The position numbers and the translations under genes are program-made. From JAJDIA01 sp031555145 (lineage in GTDB: Bacteria; Bacteroidota; Bacteroidia; Bacteroidales; Tannerellaceae): 19,335 bases of DNA. The DNA lies in contig JAVBUR010000084.1 of assembly GCA_031555145.1 (NCBI GenBank), positions 1 through 19,335 of the forward strand. Direction: 5' to 3'. Position 1 is the stretch's first letter, and each line of letters opens with the position of its first letter. The notes under the pieces are model-generated. The model was not told the origin of the DNA. It made no database searches and worked only from the letters and a program-made list of their open reading frames with translations. This document shows positions 7,649-15,664 of the stretch, piece by piece.

Positions 7649-9466
7649 ATGAAAAGAGTACTATTGTCAATCGCCTTTCTGTTGCTTGTAGCCGGTGTGT
7701 CGGCCAGAGAAGTTACTCAACAAACCGCCCGTGAGGCTGCTGTTTCGTTTGCCACAGCACTTTCGCCGTTGCGCAGCATACCTGTAGTCGAGTTGGTGTA
7801 TACCGCCGGGTCGGGTTCGTCCGAAGGGTTGCGTCTGTCCGGTTATCCCCTTTTTTATATTTATAATGTAGGCCAACAAAACGGCTTTGTGCTGATTGCC
7901 GGCGATGATACGGCGTATCCCGTGTTGGGCTATGCCGACGAAGGTATGTTCCGGACCGACAGTCTCCCCGCCAACCTGGTCAACTGGCTCTTGTTCTATG
8001 AAAATGAAATCGCCGCACAGATCGCCTCCGGCCGTAGCGCTTCGGACGAGACGGCGCAGGCCTGGCGTGCTTTGCTTGCCGGTACACCCCAGGCGGCTAC
8101 CGCCCGGGCATTCTATGCGACGGCGGCATGGGATCAGTTGGCGCCGTATAACGACCTTTGCCCCCGCATCAAAGGGCAGCTTACCTATAGTGGCTGTGTG
8201 GCTACTGCCATGGCGATCGCTATGAAATACCATCAATGGCCGTCCAAAGCGACAGGGAGTGTCAGTTACCTCACTGCGACTGATACCATCGCCGTTACTG
8301 CTACACTGGGCGATACCTACAACTGGGGTAATATGTTGAATACCTACCGCCAGTCTGTCGGTGGCGCCAAGCAATGGACCGACGCACAGGGGGCTGAAGT
8401 AGCTAAGCTCATCTTCCATTGTGGGGCAGCGGTTTATACTGATTTTACGCTGGAGTATGGGAGTGCCTTTTCCTCGGATGCCTTGTATGCCTTTATAAAT
8501 AATTTCGGATATGATGTCGGTGGCTACCTGGCTAATCGTGAGCTTTATACTGCTACCGAATGGGATGCCCTCCTCCAGCGTGAGCTTAACGACAAGCGTA
8601 TCCTTTTCTATGGCGGTAGTTCGGATGAAGCCGGCCACCAGTTCATTATCGACGGCTATGACTCGTCGAGTTTCTATCATGTCAACTGGGGATGGAGTGG
8701 ATACATGAATGGGTATTTCCGGCTCAACGCCCTCAATCCTACGGATGGTGTAGGTTACGTGTACCACCAGACTGCCCTGATCGGATTGCAGAAACCGGTC
8801 GAAGGATCCGTTCCCCGTTACGAATTCTACTTCTTCGATTATCCGTATGCCTCCTTTTGGGGATTGAAAACGGATAATGAGTCCATCACCTCAGGCGAGC
8901 CTTTTACGCTGTATATCTCCTGGTTGGCCGATCATGGTTTCCGTGATTTCAATGGTTATTTCAGTGTCTGCCTTGCCGACAGCGAGGGGGAAATGAAAGA
9001 AGTGCTGGAAACACTCCGACCGATCGAATTGCCTGGCGGCTACTCTCTTTCCGACCTGGAAGGAGATACGTATACTATCACTTCGCCGATTACCGAAGGC
9101 GATGTGGTGCAATTGATGTACAGCCTCGACGGCAAGATATGGAAGAAAGTCCGCGGCATAACTCCTGCTGTGACCGAGCTGCCGGTAGGTGTCAGCCTGA
9201 CTGCCAACGAAGTTCCTGCTCCTGATGCTACCGTGTCCATCCTTTCTGCCTCCATAGCGGATGGAATCATTCTCTCTGCAAGCACACAAACGCTCTTGCG
9301 TGATGTTCGCCTCTACGACCTCAGTGGCCGGATGGTGAAGCATCTGCCGCTGCCGGTAGGGGAGACCACCGTGCACCTTTCGGCGGCGGATCTGCCCGCC
9401 GGTATCTACGTCCTGACGGCTACTGCCAGCGACGGTAACCACCGCTTTACCGTTGGAATACGATAA
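7649..9466 (+). CDS. Secreted C10 (streptopain-like) cysteine protease with T9SS-type C-terminal domain
   Basis: This 605-residue exported protease begins with a signal peptide (MKRVLLSIAFLLLVAGVSA). A propeptide of the Spi/streptopain type follows (about 20-150). The C10 catalytic domain (about 155-385) has the nucleophile Cys183 in TYSGCVATAMAIAMKY and the general base His330 in AGHQFIIDGYD, followed by the family hallmark HVNWGWSGYMNGYF. The middle region (about 386-520) is beta-rich and unassigned. The last ~70 residues resemble a type A sorting domain (VRLYDLSGRMVKHLPLPV, then LPAGIYVLTA). The usual final Lys-containing motif is absent; it ends RFTVGIR. A C10 enzyme is made as an inactive precursor and would act at the cell surface or outside. 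It has its own promoter. Confidence 0.92.
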   Translation: MKRVLLSIAFLLLVAGVSAREVTQQTAREAAVSFATALSPLRSIPVVELVYTAGSGSSEGLRLSGYPLFYIYNVGQQNGFVLIAGDDTAYPVLGYADEGMFRTDSLPANLVNWLLFYENEIAAQIASGRSASDETAQAWRALLAGTPQAATARAFYATAAWDQLAPYNDLCPRIKGQLTYSGCVATAMAIAMKYHQWPSKATGSVSYLTATDTIAVTATLGDTYNWGNMLNTYRQSVGGAKQWTDAQGAEVAKLIFHCGAAVYTDFTLEYGSAFSSDALYAFINNFGYDVGGYLANRELYTATEWDALLQRELNDKRILFYGGSSDEAGHQFIIDGYDSSSFYHVNWGWSGYMNGYFRLNALNPTDGVGYVYHQTALIGLQKPVEGSVPRYEFYFFDYPYASFWGLKTDNESITSGEPFTLYISWLADHGFRDFNGYFSVCLADSEGEMKEVLETLRPIELPGGYSLSDLEGDTYTITSPITEGDVVQLMYSLDGKIWKKVRGITPAVTELPVGVSLTANEVPAPDATVSILSASIADGIILSASTQTLLRDVRLYDLSGRMVKHLPLPVGETTVHLSAADLPAGIYVLTATASDGNHRFTVGIR

Positions 9467-9467
9467 G

Positions 9468-9488
9468 TGCGTATTATTAACGCATTTT
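9468..9488 (+). terminator. Weak hairpin after the C10 protease gene
   Basis: A 5-bp stem tgcgt / acgca with a 7-base AT-rich loop is followed by TTTT, just past the protease stop codon. It is short for an intrinsic terminator. Confidence 0.35.
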
Positions 9489-9499
9489 AACCTGTTTTG

Positions 9500-9531
9500 T
9501 ATTGCTTATTTACGGCGAAGTCGTAGATTTG
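9500..9531 (+). promoter_or_regulatory. Promoter of the BlaI-M56-TPR operon
   Basis: A perfect -7 box tagatttg (9524-9531) is 19 bases downstream of a TATTG element (9500-9504), the same -33-like motif seen before yceD. The predicted transcription start is about 9538, some 20 bases before the repressor's ATG. A TTGTA...TACAA pair (9529-9533 and 9555-9559) brackets this stretch and could be part of a repressor site, but the arms are short and far apart. Confidence 0.6.
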
Positions 9532-9558
9532 TAAAGTTATCAATTATAAATCAGTACA

Positions 9559-9921
9559 ATGGAAAAGTTAACTATCCAAGAAGAAGACGTGATGCTCCGC
9601 ATCTGGCAGACATCTCCTTGTTATATCAAGGATATCCTGGCTACCTTCCCCGATCCGAAGCCACCTTATACTACGTTGGCTTCCGTCGTGAAGAATCTCG
9701 AACGCAAAAAATATGTCAAAGCACGCCGTCACGGGAATACCTACAACTATATCCCGAAGATTGAACAGTACGACTACAAGAATGAGTTCATGAATGGTGT
9801 GGTCACAAACTATTTTGCGAACTCCTACAAGGAAATGGTTTCCTTCTTTGCCAAAGAAGAGAAGCTTTCGGCGAATGATTTGAAAGAGATCATCAGCCTG
9901 ATTGAGAAGGGAAAGGAATAA
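9559..9921 (+). CDS. BlaI/MecI-family winged-helix repressor
   Basis: This 120-residue protein matches the BlaI/MecI/CopY family. An N-terminal winged helix (about 1-75) begins with LTIQEEDVMLRIWQ and has the recognition region PPYTTLASVVKNLERKKYV. A helical C-terminal dimerisation part follows. Known members dimerise on operators and are inactivated when the partner M56 peptidase triggers their cleavage. The next gene, 19 bases downstream, encodes such a peptidase, as expected. It probably represses its own operon. No beta-lactamase gene is nearby, so the target is likely something else, and a drug-resistance name should not be attached. Confidence 0.92.
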   Translation: MEKLTIQEEDVMLRIWQTSPCYIKDILATFPDPKPPYTTLASVVKNLERKKYVKARRHGNTYNYIPKIEQYDYKNEFMNGVVTNYFANSYKEMVSFFAKEEKLSANDLKEIISLIEKGKE

Positions 9922-9940
9922 CCACCCCAACCGACATACC

Positions 9941-11674
9941 ATGAATCCGGAATTTGCCTACTTTTTGAAGGTGAACGTAGCTTTTGCACTCTTTTATGCC
10001 TTCTATCGCCTGTGTTTTTATAAGGATACATTCTTCAAAATGAGAAGAACTATTCTGCTGGCATTCTTTGTGTTAGCATTTTTGTATCCGCTGCTGAACA
10101 TACAGGAGTGGATCAAAGGGCAGGAACCGATTGTGGAAATGGTTTATGTCTATGCCTCTATTATCCTGCCGGAAATGACGATCACAGCCACCGGACCGAA
10201 ACTGGCTATCGACTGGACGGCCATCACACACCTGGGACTTATCTGCCTCTATGTAGGGATGGTGCTGGCGTTGGTGCTGCGTTTTCTGCTCCGTCTGGGC
10301 AGTATCATCTGGCTGGCCCGGCAAAGCCGGCGGATCGTACTGCATAATACGGTGGTATATGCACTACCCAGGCCGGCCGGACCATTCTCTTTTTTCCGGC
10401 TGATCTTCCTGCATCCCGGTAGCCATCCCGACAAGGAAACCGACGAGATATTGACACACGAGCGTACACACGTCTCCCAGTGGCATTCGGTGGATGTGGT
10501 TGTGAGCGAACTGATCTGTATCCTGTGTTGGTTCAACCCCTTTGTATGGTTGATCAAAAGGGAAGTACGACACAACCTCGAATACCTGGCCGACAACCGG
10601 GTGATCCAGTCCGGCTACGACAGCCGCAACTACCAGTATCATCTCTTGGGATTGGCCCATCACCATCCCGAAAAGATCGGGCTGTACAACAGCTTCAACG
10701 TCATGCATATCAAGAACCGCATCCTGATGATGAACAAGAAACGTTCGCACGGGTTCGGCCGCACCAAATATGTCTTTATCATTCCGCTGGTTGCTTCCCT
10801 GATGATACTGAACAATATCGGCGCCCTGGCACGGATGAACAGCCTGTTGCCTGTTGTCAATAACGAAAGTATACAAGTTGTGCAGGAAACCCTTTCGGGC
10901 GACCAGCCGGCCACTGCCGAACAGCCCAAACCGGCAATCACATCGAAACAGCTTACCCCCCTTCCCCCTCCCCCCTCTCAGATGGTCGTGGAAGATGAGG
11001 ATTCTCATATCATCTTTACTGCTGTCGAATCCATGCCCCGTTTTCCCGGTGGCGACACGGAGATGCTCAGCTTCATCAGACATACACTCAACTATCCGAT
11101 AGAGGCACATAAAGAAGGCATACAGGGGCGGGTGATCTGTACGTTTGTGGTCTCGCCGGAAGGATCGATCGGGGATATCCAGGTTGCACGCGGTGTACAC
11201 GAAGCGATCGACCGCGAAGCCGTGCGCGTAATCGCCGCCATGCCGAAGTGGGAGCCTGGCCGTCAGCGGGGACGTGCCGTGTCGGTGAAATACACGCTTC
11301 CTGTAACTTTTCGTCCGGCTGAAGACTACCCCGGATTATTGACGGAAGAAGATGCTGACAAGGTCTTTACCGTGGTTGAAAAAATGCCGCTATTTCCGGG
11401 AGGAGAAAACCGTATGATGGAGTTCTTGTATAAAAACATCAAATACCCGGTCCTTGCACAGGAGAATGGTATCCAGGGACGTGTCATTTGTACGTTCGTG
11501 GTCAACAGCGACGGTTCGATCGTGGATCCCGAAATCGTTCGTGGTGTGGATCCCTCGCTCGATCGGGAAGCGATTCGCGTGGTCACCGCCATGCCGAAAT
11601 GGGCGCCGGGCGAACAGCGTGGAAAACCGGTCCGGGTTAAGTATACGCTGCCTGTACAGTTTCGACTACAATAG
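9941..11674 (+). CDS. BlaR1-like M56 membrane metallopeptidase fused to two TonB C-terminal domains
   Basis: This 577-residue protein has several N-terminal membrane helices (about 8-22, 36-52, 95-118 and 189-206). A cytoplasmic zinc-peptidase site reads HERTH (173-177), with the downstream acidic motif NLEYLADN (212-219). Another helix (about 277-295) is followed by a Pro-rich linker (about 322-347). Two TonB_C domains follow at about 363-458 and 480-575. By hand alignment the two repeats agree at 57 of 96 positions, so they look like an internal duplication. BlaR1's penicillin-binding sensor domain is absent. The likely role is envelope-sensing cleavage that inactivates the BlaI-type repressor encoded upstream. 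The ATG at 9941 is preferred; an upstream extension would overlap the repressor gene. The real ligand is unknown. Confidence 0.92.
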   Translation: MNPEFAYFLKVNVAFALFYAFYRLCFYKDTFFKMRRTILLAFFVLAFLYPLLNIQEWIKGQEPIVEMVYVYASIILPEMTITATGPKLAIDWTAITHLGLICLYVGMVLALVLRFLLRLGSIIWLARQSRRIVLHNTVVYALPRPAGPFSFFRLIFLHPGSHPDKETDEILTHERTHVSQWHSVDVVVSELICILCWFNPFVWLIKREVRHNLEYLADNRVIQSGYDSRNYQYHLLGLAHHHPEKIGLYNSFNVMHIKNRILMMNKKRSHGFGRTKYVFIIPLVASLMILNNIGALARMNSLLPVVNNESIQVVQETLSGDQPATAEQPKPAITSKQLTPLPPPPSQMVVEDEDSHIIFTAVESMPRFPGGDTEMLSFIRHTLNYPIEAHKEGIQGRVICTFVVSPEGSIGDIQVARGVHEAIDREAVRVIAAMPKWEPGRQRGRAVSVKYTLPVTFRPAEDYPGLLTEEDADKVFTVVEKMPLFPGGENRMMEFLYKNIKYPVLAQENGIQGRVICTFVVNSDGSIVDPEIVRGVDPSLDREAIRVVTAMPKWAPGEQRGKPVRVKYTLPVQFRLQ

Positions 11675-11696
11675 CAATAAACGAAATAATCACATT

Positions 11697-13205
11697 ATGA
11701 AACGTATTTTCACACTGATTTCCCTGGGTTGCCTCATCACATTCGCAGCAACAGGGCAGGAGGCGGATTGGCAACAAATGGTGAACCGTAAGCAATTTGC
11801 CGCCGTAATCGAACAGGCGCAAACGCTTACTTCGGCCGATTCGGCTAACTATGTCACCATGTATGCCGTCGGCCAGGCTTACGATGGCATGCTTAGATAC
11901 CGCGAAGCCTATCGTTACTTTCAGCATTGCTTTGCGATGGATTCTACGTCCAATGAGATACTGAATACCTTGGCGCGTACGGCCGTCAATCTGGGGCGTG
12001 CCACCGATGCCGAACAGTTCTACCAACGGGTACTGGCCACCGACTCAGCTGATTTCCATGCCAACTACCAACTGGGGCGTCTTTACCAGCAGTTGGGCGA
12101 CTATGATAAGTCGCTCGAAAAGTTCGAATACATGCTTGAACTATATCCCGAACATGTTGTCCTCTTACGGAATATCGGTGATAACCTGTCTGCCCTCGGC
12201 GACCTGGGACAGGCGGAGATCGTGTATATGATCGCCTATAACCGGAACCGCGAGAATGTTAGCCTGGCACATACCCTGATCAATACCCAGCTCCGTATCG
12301 GTAGCCAGTTACCGGACTATATTGCCCGAGCCCTGAATGTATGCGACACCGCCCTGTATTACAACCCCGATAACGTCCAGATCCGCCGGGATAAGGCAAT
12401 GGCCAGCTTCATGAACCGTAAGTACGCCGAAGCCGATTCAATCTATTCCGGGCTGATGGCCGAGGGGGACTCTACCTATCTGACCCTCAAATACGGCGGC
12501 AGTTCCATGTATTATGCCGGGATGTATATGAATGCGATCGAACCGCTCGAACTGGCTTACCGTATGGATACCACCTCCGTCGATGTCAATATCCTGCTGG
12601 GAGCGTCACTGGGACGTACCTACGACCGCAAGCAGGCCTATGTCTTCTTCGACCGCGCGGAAGAACTGATGAAACCGGCCGAAGTATTCACCACCTTACT
12701 CTCCCAATCGCGTGCCGAGACCTACCGGCGCGATGGACGCATACAGGACGCTATCCGCCTCTACTACCAACTCTGGCAAAAGACCGGGCGGTTCGATTAT
12801 CTGTCAACGATCAACAGTTGGCAATTCGCCCACGAGATCAGCAAATACGCTTCGCCCACCGAACGGCAACGGGGATTGTATATTACCTTCCTTTACATGA
12901 ACACTTTCCTGGAGAATGGAGGGAGTCCGAAGCGTTTGTTCTACTATCGTGGTTTGTTGTCCAGCTTGTATGAAGACATGTTCTACCGCAATGTTGCCGA
13001 CGAACCCCTTCTGTCGCCCGATGGAAAGAAAAGCACGATCAATGTCACGGAAGTACGCCGCTTGCTCAACCTCTTGCCTGAGAAAGAACTGACACGGGAA
13101 GAACACGCACAATTGCTGAAAGAAGAGCAGGCAGTCGAAGCCACCCGTAGGGCCAGGGAGTTACAGAAAGCCCTCGGCCCGGGCGAAATCCTCCCCGACG
13201 AATAA
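11697..13205 (+). CDS. Exported tetratricopeptide-repeat protein
   Basis: This 502-residue protein has a signal peptide (MKRIFTLISLGCLITFAATG, likely cut before QEADW; the internal Cys11 is not in a good lipobox). An array of TPR helices covers much of the mature chain. The clearest repeats run about 51-84, 86-118, 120-152 and 154-186, with typical small and aromatic positions (ANYQLGRLYQQLGDYDKSLE). Later repeats are more diverged. The C-terminus is charged and helical. It starts 22 bases after the M56-TonB gene and is followed by a strong terminator, so it is the last gene of that operon. It is probably a periplasmic scaffold working with the peptidase. Upstream in-frame codons back to 11454 lie inside the previous gene and are rejected. 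Confidence 0.88.
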   Translation: MKRIFTLISLGCLITFAATGQEADWQQMVNRKQFAAVIEQAQTLTSADSANYVTMYAVGQAYDGMLRYREAYRYFQHCFAMDSTSNEILNTLARTAVNLGRATDAEQFYQRVLATDSADFHANYQLGRLYQQLGDYDKSLEKFEYMLELYPEHVVLLRNIGDNLSALGDLGQAEIVYMIAYNRNRENVSLAHTLINTQLRIGSQLPDYIARALNVCDTALYYNPDNVQIRRDKAMASFMNRKYAEADSIYSGLMAEGDSTYLTLKYGGSSMYYAGMYMNAIEPLELAYRMDTTSVDVNILLGASLGRTYDRKQAYVFFDRAEELMKPAEVFTTLLSQSRAETYRRDGRIQDAIRLYYQLWQKTGRFDYLSTINSWQFAHEISKYASPTERQRGLYITFLYMNTFLENGGSPKRLFYYRGLLSSLYEDMFYRNVADEPLLSPDGKKSTINVTEVRRLLNLLPEKELTREEHAQLLKEEQAVEATRRARELQKALGPGEILPDE

Positions 13206-13206
13206 A

Positions 13207-13231
13207 AAAAGGAGGTTTTTTGCCTCCTTTT
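13207..13231 (+). terminator. Intrinsic terminator after the TPR gene
   Basis: A 9-bp stem aaaaggagg / cctcctttt (13207-13215 and 13223-13231) with a ttttttg loop starts two bases after the TPR stop codon. It closes the BlaI-M56-TPR operon and separates it from the tRNA gene. Confidence 0.85.
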
Positions 13232-13262
13232 GCTGCTACTTCCAAATCTTATTATACCTTTG
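13229..13262 (+). promoter_or_regulatory. Promoter of tRNA-Val
   Basis: A perfect -7 box tacctttg (13255-13262) lies 22 bases after a TTTG (13229-13232) that overlaps the preceding terminator. The predicted transcription start is a few bases before the mature tRNA 5' end at 13273. Confidence 0.65.
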
Positions 13263-13272
13263 TGCTACCCAT

Positions 13273-13347
13273 GAATGGTTAGCTCAGTTGGTTCAGAGCA
13301 CTGCCTTGACAGGGCAGGGGTCGCCGGTTCGAGTCCGGCACCGTTCA
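13273..13347 (+). tRNA. tRNA-Val (anticodon GAC)
   Basis: A full cloverleaf can be folded. The acceptor stem GAATGGT pairs with ACCGTTC, with one T-G wobble and discriminator A at 13347. The D stem is GCTC/GAGC. The anticodon arm is CTGCC-TTGACAG-GGCAG, with anticodon GAC. The T arm is GCCGG-TTCGAGT-CCGGC. The 3' CCA is not encoded and would be added after processing. The gene stands alone between its own promoter and a terminator. Confidence 0.96.
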
Positions 13348-13375
13348 CTTTTTTGTAAATAAGTTATTTCTAGAG

Positions 13376-13408
13376 ACGGATGGTGCGTGAGCATGATCCG
13401 TTTTTTTT
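13376..13408 (+). terminator. Intrinsic terminator after tRNA-Val
   Basis: A stem acggat / atccgt (13376-13381 and 13396-13401), with an inner tgc/gca pairing around a GTGA loop, runs into eight T. It ends the tRNA transcript and sits 25 bases from the 3' end of the convergent metallophosphoesterase gene. Confidence 0.75.
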
Positions 13409-13432
13409 AACCGTCTTCCCCCCCTCCCTTAT

Positions 13433-14566
13433 TCAGGGCAATGTCAAAAACCGGATATGCAACATGACCAGTTCTGACACGGTACCTATCCGATAGGGCG
13501 GGCCGGCGATGCCGATGCCGGAGGAAACGTAGAATTGGGTGGGGCCTTTACGGTAGTAGCCGTAGGGCTGTTCGAAGATGAGTTTCATCAGGAGCGGGTA
13601 GGGCCAAAGCTGGCCGTTGTGGGTATGGCCGGAGAGTTGGAGGTCAACGCCGTTCATGGCCGCTTCGGCAAATGTCCAGGGTTGGTGGTCGAGCAGGATG
13701 ACGGGCTTCGATGTATCGACGCCGTGCATCAAACTGCGCAGAGGGGCGCGGTGCTTGTTGATGTAATCGTCTCGCCCGATCAGGGTGAAAGTCGAGTCGG
13801 GGCTGACGACGGAGTCTACCAACAACGTGCCGTCCAACTTTTCGATCCAGCGCTTTTTGGCTATCCGGTTGGCGCGGTATTCATGGTTACCATAGACAAT
13901 GTAGGTACCCAGCGGCGGATGCAGGACACGCAGGTCGTCATCGGCCTGCATCTTCTCGGCAAAACGCGACTCATAATCCATCAAGTCGCCTACAAGCACG
14001 ACCATATCGGGGTGTTCGGCATTGACCATTTCGACGTATTTCTGTACCAGTTTCTTACCGATCACTTCGCCGATATGCAGGTCGCTCAGCATGGCGACAG
14101 TCAGGCTGTCGCGCGTACTGCTTCCTTTCGGAAGGGTGATGTGTACGTGGGTGACGACGGGATTCATCACCACCTGGTACGCATGTACCAACAACAGGGC
14201 GACACCGGCAATAACCACCCCCGCTGTTGTCAGTTTCACCTGTTCCCAATGCTTGCGGATGAACAGGGGATACCACCTGAGCCACCGGGCAGACAGTCGT
14301 ATCACTTCCAATGCCAGCAATGCCAGTGTCAGGTAGATCGACGCCACATACCAGGTATTACAGATATTCATCAGGGGTATGAATACGGTGTCAGGCAGCA
14401 TCTTGTGGAACAGGAAACCAGCGAAATAGAGTAGCAGTTCGATGATAAAGAAAAGCAGGTAAGGTATCCGCCACTTCTTCCGCGGTGGAATCGCCTGATA
14501 TCCCCGGTAAGCAATATAGGGGGTGAACAGCAATTGGGCGACGATGGATTGGAGAAATACCTTCAT
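13433..14566 (-). CDS. Membrane-anchored metallophosphoesterase (YkoQ/YaeI-like), second copy
   Basis: This 377-residue protein has hydrophobic helices at about 5-20, 35-55, 65-90 and 112-134, followed by a calcineurin-like phosphoesterase domain. Metal-site motifs are complete: SDLHIG (Asp162, His164), GDLMD (193-197), GNHE (226-229) and GHTHNGQ (313-319). Related YaeI/YkoQ proteins hydrolyse phosphodiesters, and some relatives act on lipid precursors, but the substrate here is unknown. It lies six bases downstream of a paralogous gene in the same orientation. Both share LLDHQP, GRDD and the C-terminal SSG-containing segment, pointing to a tandem duplication. It is the last gene of a three-gene operon that converges on the tRNA gene. 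Confidence 0.9.
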   Translation of the reverse strand: MKVFLQSIVAQLLFTPYIAYRGYQAIPPRKKWRIPYLLFFIIELLLYFAGFLFHKMLPDTVFIPLMNICNTWYVASIYLTLALLALEVIRLSARWLRWYPLFIRKHWEQVKLTTAGVVIAGVALLLVHAYQVVMNPVVTHVHITLPKGSSTRDSLTVAMLSDLHIGEVIGKKLVQKYVEMVNAEHPDMVVLVGDLMDYESRFAEKMQADDDLRVLHPPLGTYIVYGNHEYRANRIAKKRWIEKLDGTLLVDSVVSPDSTFTLIGRDDYINKHRAPLRSLMHGVDTSKPVILLDHQPWTFAEAAMNGVDLQLSGHTHNGQLWPYPLLMKLIFEQPYGYYRKGPTQFYVSSGIGIAGPPYRIGTVSELVMLHIRFLTLP

Positions 14567-14572
14567 GTTGTG

Positions 14573-15661
14573 TTATTGAAAAGTAAGGTTGAATACTACG
14601 ATTTCACTATCTGTCCCGATCCGGAATGCCGGCCCCCAGAGTGACAGACCCGAAGAAACGACGATGTGGCTCGTGCCCATCTGCCGGTGACCATAGCTCA
14701 TTTCGAACATCCGGTCGGCTATCAAACTGAGAGGCCATATCTGTCCACGGTGCGTATGCCCGCTGAACTGGAGGTCGATACCTGCCTTTGCGGTTTGTGC
14801 CAGGTCGTACGGCTGATGATCCAACAGTATAACAGGTTTTCTGGAACGAAGGTTGGGCGTCCAGTCTGCTAACGACTTGCGCTTCACCCTCCGGTCGTCG
14901 CGCCCCAGTAGCTGCAAGCCATTGGGAAGGGTGAGCAATGAATCGCGTAGCAGTACAATAGCTGTTTGCTGTAGAAACTTTTTCACCCGGAGGATACCAC
15001 CACCGAAATAGTCGTGATTGCCCGGCACCATATAGATGCCGAGTGGTGCCTGGAGCCTGGACAACTCTTCGTACATACGTTGTTCGTACAGCGGGCCGAG
15101 GTCGTTGTCTACCAGGTCGCCACCGATCAGGATAAGGTCGGGTTGTTGGGCGTTGACCAGATCGACATATGTTGCCAGTAGCTTCCGACCTGTTCCCCGA
15201 CCGAGGTGTAGGTCGCTCATGGCTACAACTTTGAGTTGTGTGTGGGGCTTGTTGAGCGGCTTGTTTATATGTAGGCTGATCTCCCTCACTACCGGATGGT
15301 GGTAATGCCAGCTGCCGTAGGCAAGGATACAGACGGTCAGTCCTGCAGCCGCGGCGAAACTATATTTCCACCGGAGGCGAAACAGACGCAGCATATCGAT
15401 CACGAGCAGGATCAGCGTCATATACAGGACGAAGAGTAACCAGGTCGTACCCGCCGGGTAGAGTTCTTGCGCCAAACCGGCCGGTAGATAGCCTCCCCGG
15501 TTCCTGAATGAGGCAAACAGCACCAGGGTTATGACCCAATACAGCGGGCTGAGGAGCAGCTTTGCCCCCAAAGATAATCCCGGGAGCGCTTTCCACCCCC
15601 GGATAAATACATATATATTACCTGCCAGATACAGGTAGATGATCATGCTGAAAAAGCCCAT
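14573..15661 (-). CDS. Membrane-anchored metallophosphoesterase (YkoQ/YaeI-like), first copy
   Basis: This 362-residue protein is a paralogue of the next gene, with the same plan. N-terminal membrane helices lie at about 5-20, 36-52, 72-93 and 102-117. The phosphoesterase domain has SDLHLG (Asp150, His152), GGDLVD (180-185), GNHD (214-217) and GHTHRGQ (301-307). All metal ligands are present, so both paralogues should be active. The domain probably faces the periplasm, because four N-terminal helices precede it, but the topology is an inference. It begins three bases after the nitroreductase-family gene ends, so translation may be coupled. Substrate is unknown. Confidence 0.9.
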   Translation of the reverse strand: MGFFSMIIYLYLAGNIYVFIRGWKALPGLSLGAKLLLSPLYWVITLVLFASFRNRGGYLPAGLAQELYPAGTTWLLFVLYMTLILLVIDMLRLFRLRWKYSFAAAAGLTVCILAYGSWHYHHPVVREISLHINKPLNKPHTQLKVVAMSDLHLGRGTGRKLLATYVDLVNAQQPDLILIGGDLVDNDLGPLYEQRMYEELSRLQAPLGIYMVPGNHDYFGGGILRVKKFLQQTAIVLLRDSLLTLPNGLQLLGRDDRRVKRKSLADWTPNLRSRKPVILLDHQPYDLAQTAKAGIDLQFSGHTHRGQIWPLSLIADRMFEMSYGHRQMGTSHIVVSSGLSLWGPAFRIGTDSEIVVFNLTFQ

Positions 15662-15664
15662 TCA

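Noticed and set aside
7667..8767. Minus-strand open frame (366 codons) opposite the C10 protease
   Set aside because: The protease has all catalytic motifs in order; the antisense frame has no recognisable content.
9559..11674. Beta-lactam resistance regulator pair (blaI-blaR1)
   Set aside because: There is no beta-lactamase or PBP gene nearby, and the penicillin-sensor domain is replaced by TonB domains, so a resistance function is not supported.
13535..14434. Plus-strand open frame (299 codons) opposite the second metallophosphoesterase
   Set aside because: The minus-strand protein carries all metal-binding motifs; this frame is a shadow.
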